5,818 nt of DNA. It comes from CAG-1031 sp964556785 (lineage in GTDB: Bacteria > Bacteroidota > Bacteroidia > Bacteroidales > Muribaculaceae). The translations under genes and the position numbers were made by a program. This document shows, piece after piece, positions 1 to 5,818 of this stretch (position 1 is its first letter; every line of letters begins with the position of its first letter). Under the pieces are notes generated by a model that was not told the origin of the DNA, searched no databases, and was given only the letters and a program-made list of their open reading frames with translations. The DNA lies in contig CAZKXM010000103.1 in the NCBI GenBank assembly GCA_964556785.1, positions 1 to 5,818 on the forward strand, written 5' to 3'.

Positions 1-46
1 CTTCGCCCGCAAGAAGCTCCAGACCCGCTTCGCCGACTATCGCTGA
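1..46 (+). CDS. 3' end of an unidentified protein gene (partial)
   Basis: Reading from base 2, fourteen sense codons (ending ...QTRFADYR) lead to a TGA stop at 44-46. The codons use the same GC-rich third positions (TTC, GCC, CGC, CTC, CAG, GAC) as the definite genes in this window, which supports a real reading frame cut by the left edge. The tail is basic and shows no membrane segment, sorting tail or recognisable motif, so no function can be given. The next plus-strand gene starts 310 bases downstream behind its own promoter, so the two are probably not co-transcribed. Confidence 0.5.
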   Translation, partial: FARKKLQTRFADYR

Positions 47-60
47 ACCGAATCAAGGCT

Positions 61-121
61 TGCCGCACCTGACACTCTGACAACGCGGCACGGGTTGAAC
101 CACTAAAGCAATATATTTTTT
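61..121 (+). terminator. possible weak terminator after the upstream gene
   Basis: A six-base inverted repeat (TGCCGC at 61-66, GCGGCA at 85-90) starts 14 bases after the stop codon at 46, and a run of six T (116-121) follows about 25 bases later. The stem is short, its loop is 18 nt and the T-run is too distant for a classical intrinsic terminator. This is only a candidate for the end of the upstream transcript. Confidence 0.2.
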
Positions 122-146
122 CTTCCGACATACATTTTTCATTAGC

Positions 147-174
147 CGGCGGCGCTCCGTGAGGAACGCCGCCG
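147..174. other. GC-rich hairpin in the intergenic gap
   Basis: Bases 147-154 (CGGCGGCG) pair exactly with 167-174 (CGCCGCCG). After one C/A mismatch (155/166), three further pairs close on the tetraloop GTGA at 159-162. This gives 11 pairs in total. No T-run follows on either strand, so it is not a standard rho-independent terminator, although it could still end or stabilise the upstream mRNA. It lies about 65 bases upstream of the promoter of the large surface-protein gene and outside that gene's predicted transcript. Confidence 0.45.
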
Positions 175-239
175 AACCGTTAATAAACCTGCAAAAACAG
201 TTTACCAGACCTTAATTCTTCTGAATTTACGCCCATATT

Positions 240-271
240 ATTGTGAATAATAACTAATTCCTCTATCTTTG
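240..271 (+). promoter_or_regulatory. Bacteroidota-type promoter for the surface-protein gene
   Basis: TATCTTTG at 264-271 matches the Bacteroidota -7 consensus TAnnTTTG exactly. ATTG at 240-243 lies 20 bases upstream and is one base off the -33 consensus TTTG. Transcription would begin near 276-279, leaving an AT-rich leader of about 80 nt before the ATG at 357. The same TATCTTTG box occurs in the minus-strand promoter at 5241-5248. Confidence 0.7.
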
Positions 272-356
272 CAGAATATGTTAAGCGCCGCATGCGCCCG
301 CCACTGAAAAAATCACATAGCTTCATCAATTCGACACTATTTTTAACCTATATCAA

Positions 357-3350
357 ATGAAAATGAAACATTTACTTGCCTCTTTGCTGACTGTCGCCGC
401 CGTGACACCGGCAATGGCAATCAGCATTCCTTCGGCCCCGCCGGTGCTGGTGGATTTCGCCGAGTGGAATGAACCTGATTTCAAAAGCAACTTCACCATT
501 CAGAATGTCAATGCCGACAACGAGACATTCAAATGGAATCCGGCCGGACAGAACAGCCATAAGGCCAACTGTGTTGTAATGTACTACTCGTTGGTCTCTA
601 ACGCCGACGACTGGGTAATCACCACATCGCCGATCGCCCTGCAGGCCGGCAAGGTCTACACCCTGACCGCAAAGGCATCGGGCTACAATCCCAACAAGGG
701 CTATGAAGAAACCGTCGGTGTCTACATCGGCTCCACCCCCGATCACAGCAGCATGACAGCTGTTGTACAGCCCCGCCTGATCGCAACTAAGTTCGACGTT
801 CCCGAAGAACTCACCAACACATTCACAGTCCCCACCTCGGGCGACTATTACGTTGGTTTCCGCTGCACCACTCCCGTTAAGGACGGTTTCTGGTGTACCT
901 ACCACGGATTCCAGCTCACCTCAAACGACAACAAGGCTCAGCCCTCAACTCCCGCTGCTCCCACGCTCGTTGCCAAAGCCGACGGCACCGCCGAGGTAGC
1001 GGTGACAGCCACCGTGCCCTCTGTAGATGCGATCGGCAACGCCGTTACCGACCCCACAACCATGCGCTTCTATCGCAACGGTTCGAAGATCGGTGAGCTC
1101 GTTGACTGTCAGCCCGGCGCCGAGGTTGTGTTTACCGACAACTCCACCACCGGCCTAACCGAGGGTGTGCAGATGTATCAGGTTGAGGCTGTCAACGCTA
1201 ACGGCAACAGCCCCCTGTCGTCGACATCAACCGTGTTTGTAGGCGTCAACATCCCCGGTTCACCCGTCAACCCCACCGTCAAGGCCGGTGCCACCGACGG
1301 ACAGATCGTCATTTCATGGGAAGCACCCGAAGCCGACTATATGGGCTATCCCCTCAACGGCCCCGTGACCTATGATGTCTATGCCAACCCCGAGGGTGAG
1401 ATTCTTGCCGGCAACCTGACCGCCACAACCTTCACTTACACCGCCGCAAACGCAACCGACGTCCAGAAGCTCTTCCGCTTCCGCATCTACGCCAAGAACG
1501 CCAAAGGAAAGTCGCAGCGTCCGGCCGACACCGGCTATATGCCCGCCGGCAAGACACTCAAGGCTCCCTATGCCGAATCGTTTGCAAACGGCGCTGCAGC
1601 AGATGTGTTTGAATATGTCAACACCGGCAACGGCTCGTTCAAGCTCGCCAACACCGGCTATGAGGCTCAGGACGGCGACAAGGGTGTGGCTGTGTTCACC
1701 GCACGCGCCGCAGGCGACAAAGCCGAGCTCCGCTCTGCTCTGATCGAAGTTCCTGCAAACGGCCTGCTCACATTCTTCTACAACGGCACTGAGGCCGGCA
1801 ACAACGACCGTCTCGAACTCCTTGTCGACGCAGGCGAAGGCTTCAACAGCGTAGCCACATTCGACCTCACCTCAGGTGCATGGACAATGGGCAGCTACGA
1901 CATGGCAGCCCTCGCAGGCAAGAAGATCCGTTACGGTTTCGCCGCCACCTATAACAACGGCAAGACAGTGCTGGTCGACAACATCACCCTCGCTGCCCGC
2001 GCCGCCAAAGATGTTGCCGTGACCGAGATCAACGCTCCCGCATCGGTTAACTTCGCAACCGATGCTACCGTCAGCACCGTCATCACCAACATGGGCACCG
2101 ACAAGGCCGACAATGTTCTCGTAGAGATGCTCGTTAACGGCAAGCAGGCCGAATCGAAGACCGTGAGCGTCGAAGCCGGCAAGACCGCAACCGTTGAATT
2201 CACCCTAAACGTTCGCGACAGCTCTTCTCCCACCGTCAGCGTTGAGGTGAAGGCCACCCTTGAAGGCGACGCCAACACCGCCAACAACTCGTCAGTGTCA
2301 GGCGCCATCGAGGTGAAGATCCCCAACCTCCCCACGGTTGAAGATCTCGCCGGCCAGCTCAACGACAACACCGTTGTCCTGACATGGAGCCGTCCCTCAT
2401 TTGAAGGCTTCGAGCCCGATCCCGTCACCGAAGGCTTTGAAAACGCCAAGTCACTGAGCTCGGAAGTTGCGGGCTGGACCTTCGACAACCGTAACAGCTC
2501 ACCCCGTGCAGCCACTACAACCGTTGGCGGTCACAGCTTCGACGGTGTCTCATCGACCGAAGGCGGTTTCTTTGTTCTCGATGCAACCGGTCTCCACGAA
2601 AACTTCGCGCCCTATGCAGGCAAGAAAGTGCTCTGCTCACTTCCCAAGGCCGACGGATCGGCACGCAACGAGTGGATCTTCTCGCCTGAGCTCGACGGCT
2701 CTGAGCAGCGCATCTCGTTCAAGGCCCACGCTCTCGTGACCCGCAGCTCGGTTTCGATCGCTGTTTACGAGCAGGATCCTGAAACAGGTGTCTACACCAT
2801 GCTGCAGTCAAACTTCGTTCCCGGAATCTGGGCCAATATTTCGTTCCTTGTCAACGAGGGTGTACGCCACTTCGCCATCCAGTGCACCTCTAATGAAAAC
2901 GCCGAACTGCTGATCGATGACATCAACTTCCGTCCCAGTGTTGCCGGTGCAGGTCTCGACATCGAAGGCTACAATGTTTACTGCGACAACAACAAGCTCA
3001 ACAACGAGCTCGTTACCGACGAATCGTTCACTCACGCCGATGTTCCCGACGGCGATCACGAATACTACGTCACAGCCGTTTCCAACACCGGCGTCGAGTC
3101 AGCTTACTCGAACTTCTTCGTTTGCACAGTCAATAAGAACAGTATCGCAGGCATGACAGCCGAGCAGTTTGTTGTCAGTGTCAACGGCCACGTGATCACC
3201 GTCAGCGCACCCGCCGATGCAGCTGTTCAGATCGTGGCAATGGATGGCCGCGTTGTCTACACAGGCATGGGCAATGCCCGGATGAGCGTAACCCCCGGCA
3301 TCTACGCTGTCAGTGTAGCCGGCAAGACAACCAAAGTTGTTGTCCGCTAA
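357..3350 (+). CDS. Secreted multidomain adhesin-like protein (FN3, anchor-J, CARDB, T9SS-type tail)
   Basis: The 997-residue product begins with a Sec signal peptide (KMKH, a hydrophobic stretch, probable cleavage after AMA at residue 21). There is no lipobox cysteine. Domains read by eye are: jelly-roll/choice-of-anchor-J-like, about 33-190 (with DDWVITTSPIAL at 84-95); FN3-like, about 198-296; FN3, about 301-398; anchor J, about 404-548, ending LVDNITL; CARDB-like, about 551-653; an FN3 whose first strands (659-680, ending VVLTWSRPS) are separated from the rest (868-926, starting IEGYNVYCDNN) by a third anchor-J module (about 685-860, starting EGFENA and ending LLIDDINF). The last 69 residues (AMDGRVVYTG, PGIYAVSV, TKVVVR) look like a Por-secretion/type IX sorting tail. 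No protease, glycosidase or other catalytic motif is visible. From family knowledge, such modules mediate binding to glycans or host proteins. Secretion by type IX with surface attachment is inferred. The ATG at 357 was chosen because it gives a complete signal peptide; an ATG at 363 would remove two residues. The gene is monocistronic, with a promoter at 240-271 and a palindromic terminator after it. Confidence 0.88.
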   Translation: MKMKHLLASLLTVAAVTPAMAISIPSAPPVLVDFAEWNEPDFKSNFTIQNVNADNETFKWNPAGQNSHKANCVVMYYSLVSNADDWVITTSPIALQAGKVYTLTAKASGYNPNKGYEETVGVYIGSTPDHSSMTAVVQPRLIATKFDVPEELTNTFTVPTSGDYYVGFRCTTPVKDGFWCTYHGFQLTSNDNKAQPSTPAAPTLVAKADGTAEVAVTATVPSVDAIGNAVTDPTTMRFYRNGSKIGELVDCQPGAEVVFTDNSTTGLTEGVQMYQVEAVNANGNSPLSSTSTVFVGVNIPGSPVNPTVKAGATDGQIVISWEAPEADYMGYPLNGPVTYDVYANPEGEILAGNLTATTFTYTAANATDVQKLFRFRIYAKNAKGKSQRPADTGYMPAGKTLKAPYAESFANGAAADVFEYVNTGNGSFKLANTGYEAQDGDKGVAVFTARAAGDKAELRSALIEVPANGLLTFFYNGTEAGNNDRLELLVDAGEGFNSVATFDLTSGAWTMGSYDMAALAGKKIRYGFAATYNNGKTVLVDNITLAARAAKDVAVTEINAPASVNFATDATVSTVITNMGTDKADNVLVEMLVNGKQAESKTVSVEAGKTATVEFTLNVRDSSSPTVSVEVKATLEGDANTANNSSVSGAIEVKIPNLPTVEDLAGQLNDNTVVLTWSRPSFEGFEPDPVTEGFENAKSLSSEVAGWTFDNRNSSPRAATTTVGGHSFDGVSSTEGGFFVLDATGLHENFAPYAGKKVLCSLPKADGSARNEWIFSPELDGSEQRISFKAHALVTRSSVSIAVYEQDPETGVYTMLQSNFVPGIWANISFLVNEGVRHFAIQCTSNENAELLIDDINFRPSVAGAGLDIEGYNVYCDNNKLNNELVTDESFTHADVPDGDHEYYVTAVSNTGVESAYSNFFVCTVNKNSIAGMTAEQFVVSVNGHVITVSAPADAAVQIVAMDGRVVYTGMGNARMSVTPGIYAVSVAGKTTKVVVR

Positions 3351-3376
3351 GCTCAACCACTGATCCCTTTACAACT

Positions 3377-3416
3377 ACAGAGCGAGGGCATGGCCGCGGC
3401 CATGCCCTCGCTCTGT
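3377..3416. terminator. Bidirectional terminator: perfect 40-nt palindrome
   Basis: Bases 3377-3396 are the exact reverse complement of 3397-3416, so the RNA from either strand can fold into a stem of about 18 pairs with a tiny loop around CCGCGG. The palindrome starts 26 bases after the stop of the plus-strand surface-protein gene and 21 bases beyond the stop of the convergent minus-strand GlmU-like gene, so both transcripts run into it. Only TTT follows on the plus strand and no T-run follows on the minus strand. Termination is therefore inferred from stem strength and position between convergent genes. Confidence 0.8.
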
Positions 3417-3437
3417 TTCATCACCACCGGTAGACTA

Positions 3438-4580
3438 TCACATATTGTAGATAGCGGTGAGCACCTGCTCCATCTCGGGTGTGAGCTCCTTGTGGCGCCG
3501 TGCCATCACGATACGCGCGGTTTCGAGCATCTTGTCGAGGCGCACGCGCTCGAAGCCCTGCGCGCCACCCATGCTGAACGACGGAATGAACGTGCGGGGA
3601 AATCCGGCGCCGAAAATGTTACACCCCACGCCAACAACCGTGGCCGTGTTGAACATTGTCTGGATTCCGGCCTTCGAGTGATCGCCCATGATGAGGCCGC
3701 AAAACTGCAGCCCTGTGCGCTCGAACCGCTCAGTGCGGTAGTTCCACAGACGTATCTCCGCATAATTGTTTTTCAGATTCGAGGCCACGCAACCGGCGCC
3801 GAGGTTACACCATTCGCCTATCACGGCATTTCCCAGGAAACCGTCGTGAGCCTTGTTGGAGTAACCCTGGAAAATCACATTGTTGATCTCGCCGCCAACC
3901 TTGCAGTGAGGGCCTATCGTGGTGCCGGGATAGATCTTAGAGCCCATGTTGATGTGGCTTCCTTCGAGCAATGCTAACGGGCCCCGCACACAGCTCCCTT
4001 CGGCGATCTCGGCATCGCGCCCAACATAGACCGGGCCCTCGGTGACGTTGATCACAGCCGCCGTCACCTTTGCACCGGGCTCTATGAACAGGCGCTCGCG
4101 CGGACCGATCACCACCGTGGCCTCCCCGGGCTCAGCCGTCACATGAGGCAACGTGAAGCGCTCGAAATCGAGGCATATCATCTCGGCGTTCTGCATGAAC
4201 AGCGACGGCAGCGTGGTGATTCTCACCGGAGCCGGATCGGTGAAAACAACTTGAGTTTCACCGTTGCCGCGGCTTGCGAGCAGAGTGCCGTCGGGGAGAG
4301 TGAGCGACGTGTCGGGAGCGAGCGCGGCCACAGCTTTCACAAGTGCGGGAGAGGGCACTGTGTTGCCCTGCACCGTGATGCCGGCCGCGGGCACATCGGG
4401 CCACATCGGAGCCAGATAATCGGCGCAGCTCACCGCCACGACATTGTCGGCCGGAAAAGCGGCCTGCCATTTCTCAAGAATAGTGTCGATGCCGAGGCGC
4501 AACGCAGCCACCGGCCGTGTCAGAGTGAGCGGAAGCAGGTTGCCCCTCACATCTGCAGGGTCAATAAGTCGGATTGTCAT
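3438..4580 (-). CDS. GlmU-like sugar nucleotidyltransferase / beta-helix acetyltransferase
   Basis: The 380-residue product matches the Bacteroidota 'alternative GlmU' family (annotated as UDP-GlcNAc diphosphorylase/glucosamine-1-phosphate N-acetyltransferase or GlmU family protein). The N-terminal part (about 1-140) has the family signature PLTLTRPVAALRLG (17-30) followed by a TILEKW motif, and lacks the LxxGxGTRM pyrophosphorylase loop of classical GlmU. Residues about 155-335 form hexapeptide repeats of a left-handed beta-helix (GPVYVGRDAEIAEGS, GSKIYPGTTIG, NAVIGEWCNLGAG). H245, in NKAHDGFLG, falls where the catalytic histidine of classical GlmU lies when the following LG(D/N)A.IG motif is aligned; N268 may match the later Asn. 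The likely role is cytoplasmic synthesis or handling of activated amino sugars for wall or surface glycans. The exact substrate is not certain. The start is an ATG five bases after the stop of the upstream hydrolase gene, indicating an operon. No Shine-Dalgarno is obvious, as is common in this phylum. Confidence 0.87.
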   Translation of the reverse strand: MTIRLIDPADVRGNLLPLTLTRPVAALRLGIDTILEKWQAAFPADNVVAVSCADYLAPMWPDVPAAGITVQGNTVPSPALVKAVAALAPDTSLTLPDGTLLASRGNGETQVVFTDPAPVRITTLPSLFMQNAEMICLDFERFTLPHVTAEPGEATVVIGPRERLFIEPGAKVTAAVINVTEGPVYVGRDAEIAEGSCVRGPLALLEGSHINMGSKIYPGTTIGPHCKVGGEINNVIFQGYSNKAHDGFLGNAVIGEWCNLGAGCVASNLKNNYAEIRLWNYRTERFERTGLQFCGLIMGDHSKAGIQTMFNTATVVGVGCNIFGAGFPRTFIPSFSMGGAQGFERVRLDKMLETARIVMARRHKELTPEMEQVLTAIYNM

Positions 4581-4585
4581 ATTGT

Positions 4586-5215
4586 CTAAAAGAGATTGTC
4601 ACTGAAAAAATCGTCAGGTATCTGCACCTCGATCACCTCAACGCTTACATCGGGCGTCTCATAGGCCTCGGCGCGCTTGTGGAGCGCCAGGATATTGGCT
4701 CCGTAAACCGGGTTGGCCGCCCAGCGTCCGCTCAGGTCTTCCCACGATTTGGCACACCCCCGCGCAACCAGATCAAACCTCGGATCGAGCAGCTCCTCGC
4801 CAGGCGGCAGGGGCTCGGTGGAGCAATAGGCGTAGAGATGCTGAAGCATTGCCATCACCCCCTCCTCAACCGTGGCGAAACAGCAGCCCGGCTCGCCGAG
4901 ACGGGTCACACCCAGGCCGCAATAGTTGTGCATTTCAGGAGTTACAGCCGTTCCCTTGTCAAACTTGAACCACCCCGTCTCGATAATCGCCTGACAGAGC
5001 GCAATGTCGCCGCGAATGCCGTAACATTCCCCCAGATTGATGAAAGCGTAGGCTATCGAGGGATCGAAATCCGGATTGTGGCGCTGAACGAATTTAACGA
5101 GCGTTGAGGCCTCAACTGTGTGGCTGCCGGTGATCGATGTCTGCGCGCTGATGCCCGGCGCCAACAGAGTCAGCATCGGCAGCAATGTAAAAAACAGACG
5201 TCGGACAGGCAGCAT
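4586..5215 (-). CDS. Exported glucosaminidase-type peptidoglycan hydrolase
   Basis: From the ATG at 5213-5215 the product is 209 residues. A TTG at 5219-5221 would add two; the ATG is preferred because the phylum favours it and it still gives a full signal peptide (positive PVRR, hydrophobic core, cleavage near ISA/QT at about residue 24). The mature part matches the mannosyl-glycoprotein endo-beta-N-acetylglucosaminidase-like (glucosaminidase, GH73-like) fold. IALCQAIIETGWFKF contains the probable catalytic Glu (E79), NYCGLG (97-102) is the usual following motif, and the C-terminal W..NPVYGANIL segment (165-175) is typical of the fold. It would cleave beta-1,4 bonds of peptidoglycan glycan in the periplasm. 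Seven cysteines (64, 74, 99, 111, 112, 131, 154) in such a small exported protein suggest disulfides. The tail is acidic (PDDFFSDNLF). There is no LysM, SH3 or other wall-binding domain. It is the first gene of the operon with the GlmU-like gene. Confidence 0.85.
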   Translation of the reverse strand: MLPVRRLFFTLLPMLTLLAPGISAQTSITGSHTVEASTLVKFVQRHNPDFDPSIAYAFINLGECYGIRGDIALCQAIIETGWFKFDKGTAVTPEMHNYCGLGVTRLGEPGCCFATVEEGVMAMLQHLYAYCSTEPLPPGEELLDPRFDLVARGCAKSWEDLSGRWAANPVYGANILALHKRAEAYETPDVSVEVIEVQIPDDFFSDNLF

Positions 5216-5240
5216 CGGCAAAGGATTATTGGCTGTGAGG

Positions 5241-5273
5241 CAAAGATAGTAAATAATTTGTTAATTTTGCAAA
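5241..5273 (-). promoter_or_regulatory. Promoter of the hydrolase/GlmU-like operon
   Basis: Read on the minus strand, TTTG (5273-5270) is followed after 21 bases by TATCTTTG (5248-5241). Both are exact matches to the Bacteroidota -33 and -7 consensus. Transcription would start near 5236, giving a leader of only about 20 nt before the ATG at 5215. Confidence 0.8.
5262..5269 (+). promoter_or_regulatory. Possible -7 box of the phoH promoter
   Basis: TAATTTTG fits the TAnnTTTG pattern on the plus strand and would give a leader of about 70 nt before the phoH start at 5347. No convincing TTTG -33 element lies 19-21 bases upstream, so support is limited to the -7 box. It touches the -33 box of the opposing promoter; the shared bases form the palindrome TTTGCAAA (5266-5273). 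Confidence 0.4.
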
Positions 5274-5283
5274 CAGAATAGGT

Positions 5284-5309
5284 GAACGCTGCGCAGCTCC
5301 CCGGCGTTC
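5284..5309 (+). other. Hairpin in the phoH leader
   Basis: GAACGC (5284-5289) pairs with GCGTTC (5304-5309). A G-T wobble and one G-C pair extend the stem to eight pairs. An overlapping perfect palindrome GCTGCGCAGC (5288-5297) offers an alternative fold. It lies in the predicted phoH 5' leader, about 40 bases before the ATG. No T-run follows, so it is not an obvious attenuator. Confidence 0.35.
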
Positions 5310-5346
5310 TATTGAAAAGAGTCTACAAAAATCCAGTTTTTCCCGC

Positions 5347-5818
5347 ATGATTGAACGAATCGTGATTATCGACCGGGTTGATCCGGTCAGTTTCTACGGA
5401 GTCAATAATTCCAACATGACCCTCATCCGCAATCTCTATCCGAAATTGCGGATGGCCGCGCGCGGGTCTGTGATCAAGGTTATCGGCGAAGAGGGCGAAA
5501 CCGCCGACTTCGAGGCCAAGATCAAGGAGCTGGAGGAATATTGCGTGAAATATAACTCACTGAATGAAGATGCCATTCTCAGCATTGTCAAGGGCGAACA
5601 TCCACGCGAGCTCAAGCGCGACGACGTGATAATCTACGGCATCAACGGCAAGCCGATCCAGGGTCGCACCCCCAATCAGCAGTTGCTGGTGGAGACATTC
5701 GGAAAAAATGATCTCACCTTCGCCCTCGGCCCTGCCGGCACGGGCAAGACCTATGTGGCGATCGCGCTGGCCATTCGCGCGCTCAAGAACAAAGAGGTCA
5801 GAAAAATCATTCTGTCGC
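5347..5818 (+). CDS. phoH: PhoH-family ATPase, N-terminal part (runs off the right end)
   Basis: The open frame from the ATG at 5347 runs 157 codons to the edge of the window without a stop. The first ~110 residues match the small N-terminal domain of PhoH/YbeZ-type proteins (AARGSVIKVIGEEGE and a following helix). The PhoH P-loop domain then begins with RTPNQQLLVETF and a Walker A motif GPAGTGKT (residues 128-135), with K134 as the expected nucleotide-binding lysine. Walker B and the rest lie outside the window. Members are cytoplasmic ATPases linked to RNA metabolism and often encoded near ybeY; their exact role in Bacteroidales is not settled. The gene is divergent from the hydrolase operon, with 131 bases between the two ATGs. 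The start is supported by homology-like length of the N-terminal domain and by the AT-rich leader just upstream. Confidence 0.92.
   Translation, partial: MIERIVIIDRVDPVSFYGVNNSNMTLIRNLYPKLRMAARGSVIKVIGEEGETADFEAKIKELEEYCVKYNSLNEDAILSIVKGEHPRELKRDDVIIYGINGKPIQGRTPNQQLLVETFGKNDLTFALGPAGTGKTYVAIALAIRALKNKEVRKIILS

Noticed and set aside
372..2515. Minus-strand open frames (372-905, 1949-2515) inside the large surface-protein gene
   Set aside because: They mirror the codon pattern of the 997-residue gene and lack promoters or recognisable domains.
357..3350. Possibility that the large protein is a gingipain-like protease
   Set aside because: No catalytic Cys/His protease domain is visible. Only the adhesin-like modules and the sorting tail resemble gingipains.
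3390..3977. 195-codon plus-strand open frame opposite the GlmU-like gene
   Set aside because: It lies antisense to a well-recognised family protein, its translation has no coherent domain and it begins inside the terminator palindrome. It is a by-product of GC-rich codons.
4143..5107. Two plus-strand open frames (4143-4589 and 4574-5107) opposite the minus-strand operon
   Set aside because: Both are antisense shadows of the GlmU-like and glucosaminidase genes, whose motifs are clear. The shadow translations show no recognisable fold and no promoter.
5219..5221. TTG as start codon of the glucosaminidase gene
   Set aside because: An ATG six bases downstream gives an equally complete signal peptide and a more normal leader length, so the TTG start is less likely, though not excluded.
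1..5818. Search for mobile elements, CRISPR arrays, tRNA/rRNA and phage or defence genes
   Set aside because: No transposase, direct-repeat array, tRNA cloverleaf, target-site duplication or defence-related domain was seen. All large open frames are explained by the genes listed.

Overview
The window looks like chromosomal DNA from a gut-type member of the Bacteroidales, probably a GC-rich lineage such as Muribaculaceae. The evidence is the Bacteroidota-style promoter boxes (TAnnTTTG about 20 nt after a TTG-type -33 element), AT-rich leaders without clear Shine-Dalgarno sites, a secreted multidomain protein with a Por-secretion-type C-terminal tail, and a Bacteroidota-type GlmU-like protein. 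The family assignment is inference; no rRNA or marker gene in the window fixes it.

Layout. Bases 1-46 hold the last 14 codons of a plus-strand gene that enters from the left. Bases 47-356 are an AT-rich gap with a GC-rich hairpin (147-174) and a good promoter (240-271). Bases 357-3350 encode a 997-residue exported, probably surface-attached or secreted adhesin-like protein. It carries three jelly-roll (choice-of-anchor J / cleaved-adhesin-like) modules, two complete FN3-like domains, a CARDB-like domain, and a third FN3 domain that is split by the last jelly-roll module. It ends in a type IX secretion-like tail. This layout resembles the haemagglutinin/adhesin part of Porphyromonas gingipains and HagA, without a protease domain. 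A perfect 40-nt palindrome (3377-3416) lies between this gene and a convergent minus-strand operon and probably terminates both.

The minus-strand operon runs leftward from a textbook promoter at 5241-5273. Its first gene is an exported glucosaminidase-type peptidoglycan hydrolase (4586-5215). Five bases later comes a GlmU-like sugar nucleotidyltransferase/left-handed beta-helix acetyltransferase (3438-4580). One gene cuts cell-wall glycan and the other probably makes or handles activated amino sugars, so the pair suggests cell-wall metabolism. Divergently, a phoH-family ATPase gene starts at 5347 and runs off the right end just after its Walker A motif.

I see no mobile element, CRISPR array, tRNA/rRNA or phage gene. 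I do not see a clearly new multi-gene system. The most distinctive items are the adhesin architecture, the perfect terminator palindrome, the hydrolase/GlmU-like pairing and the compact divergent promoter region.
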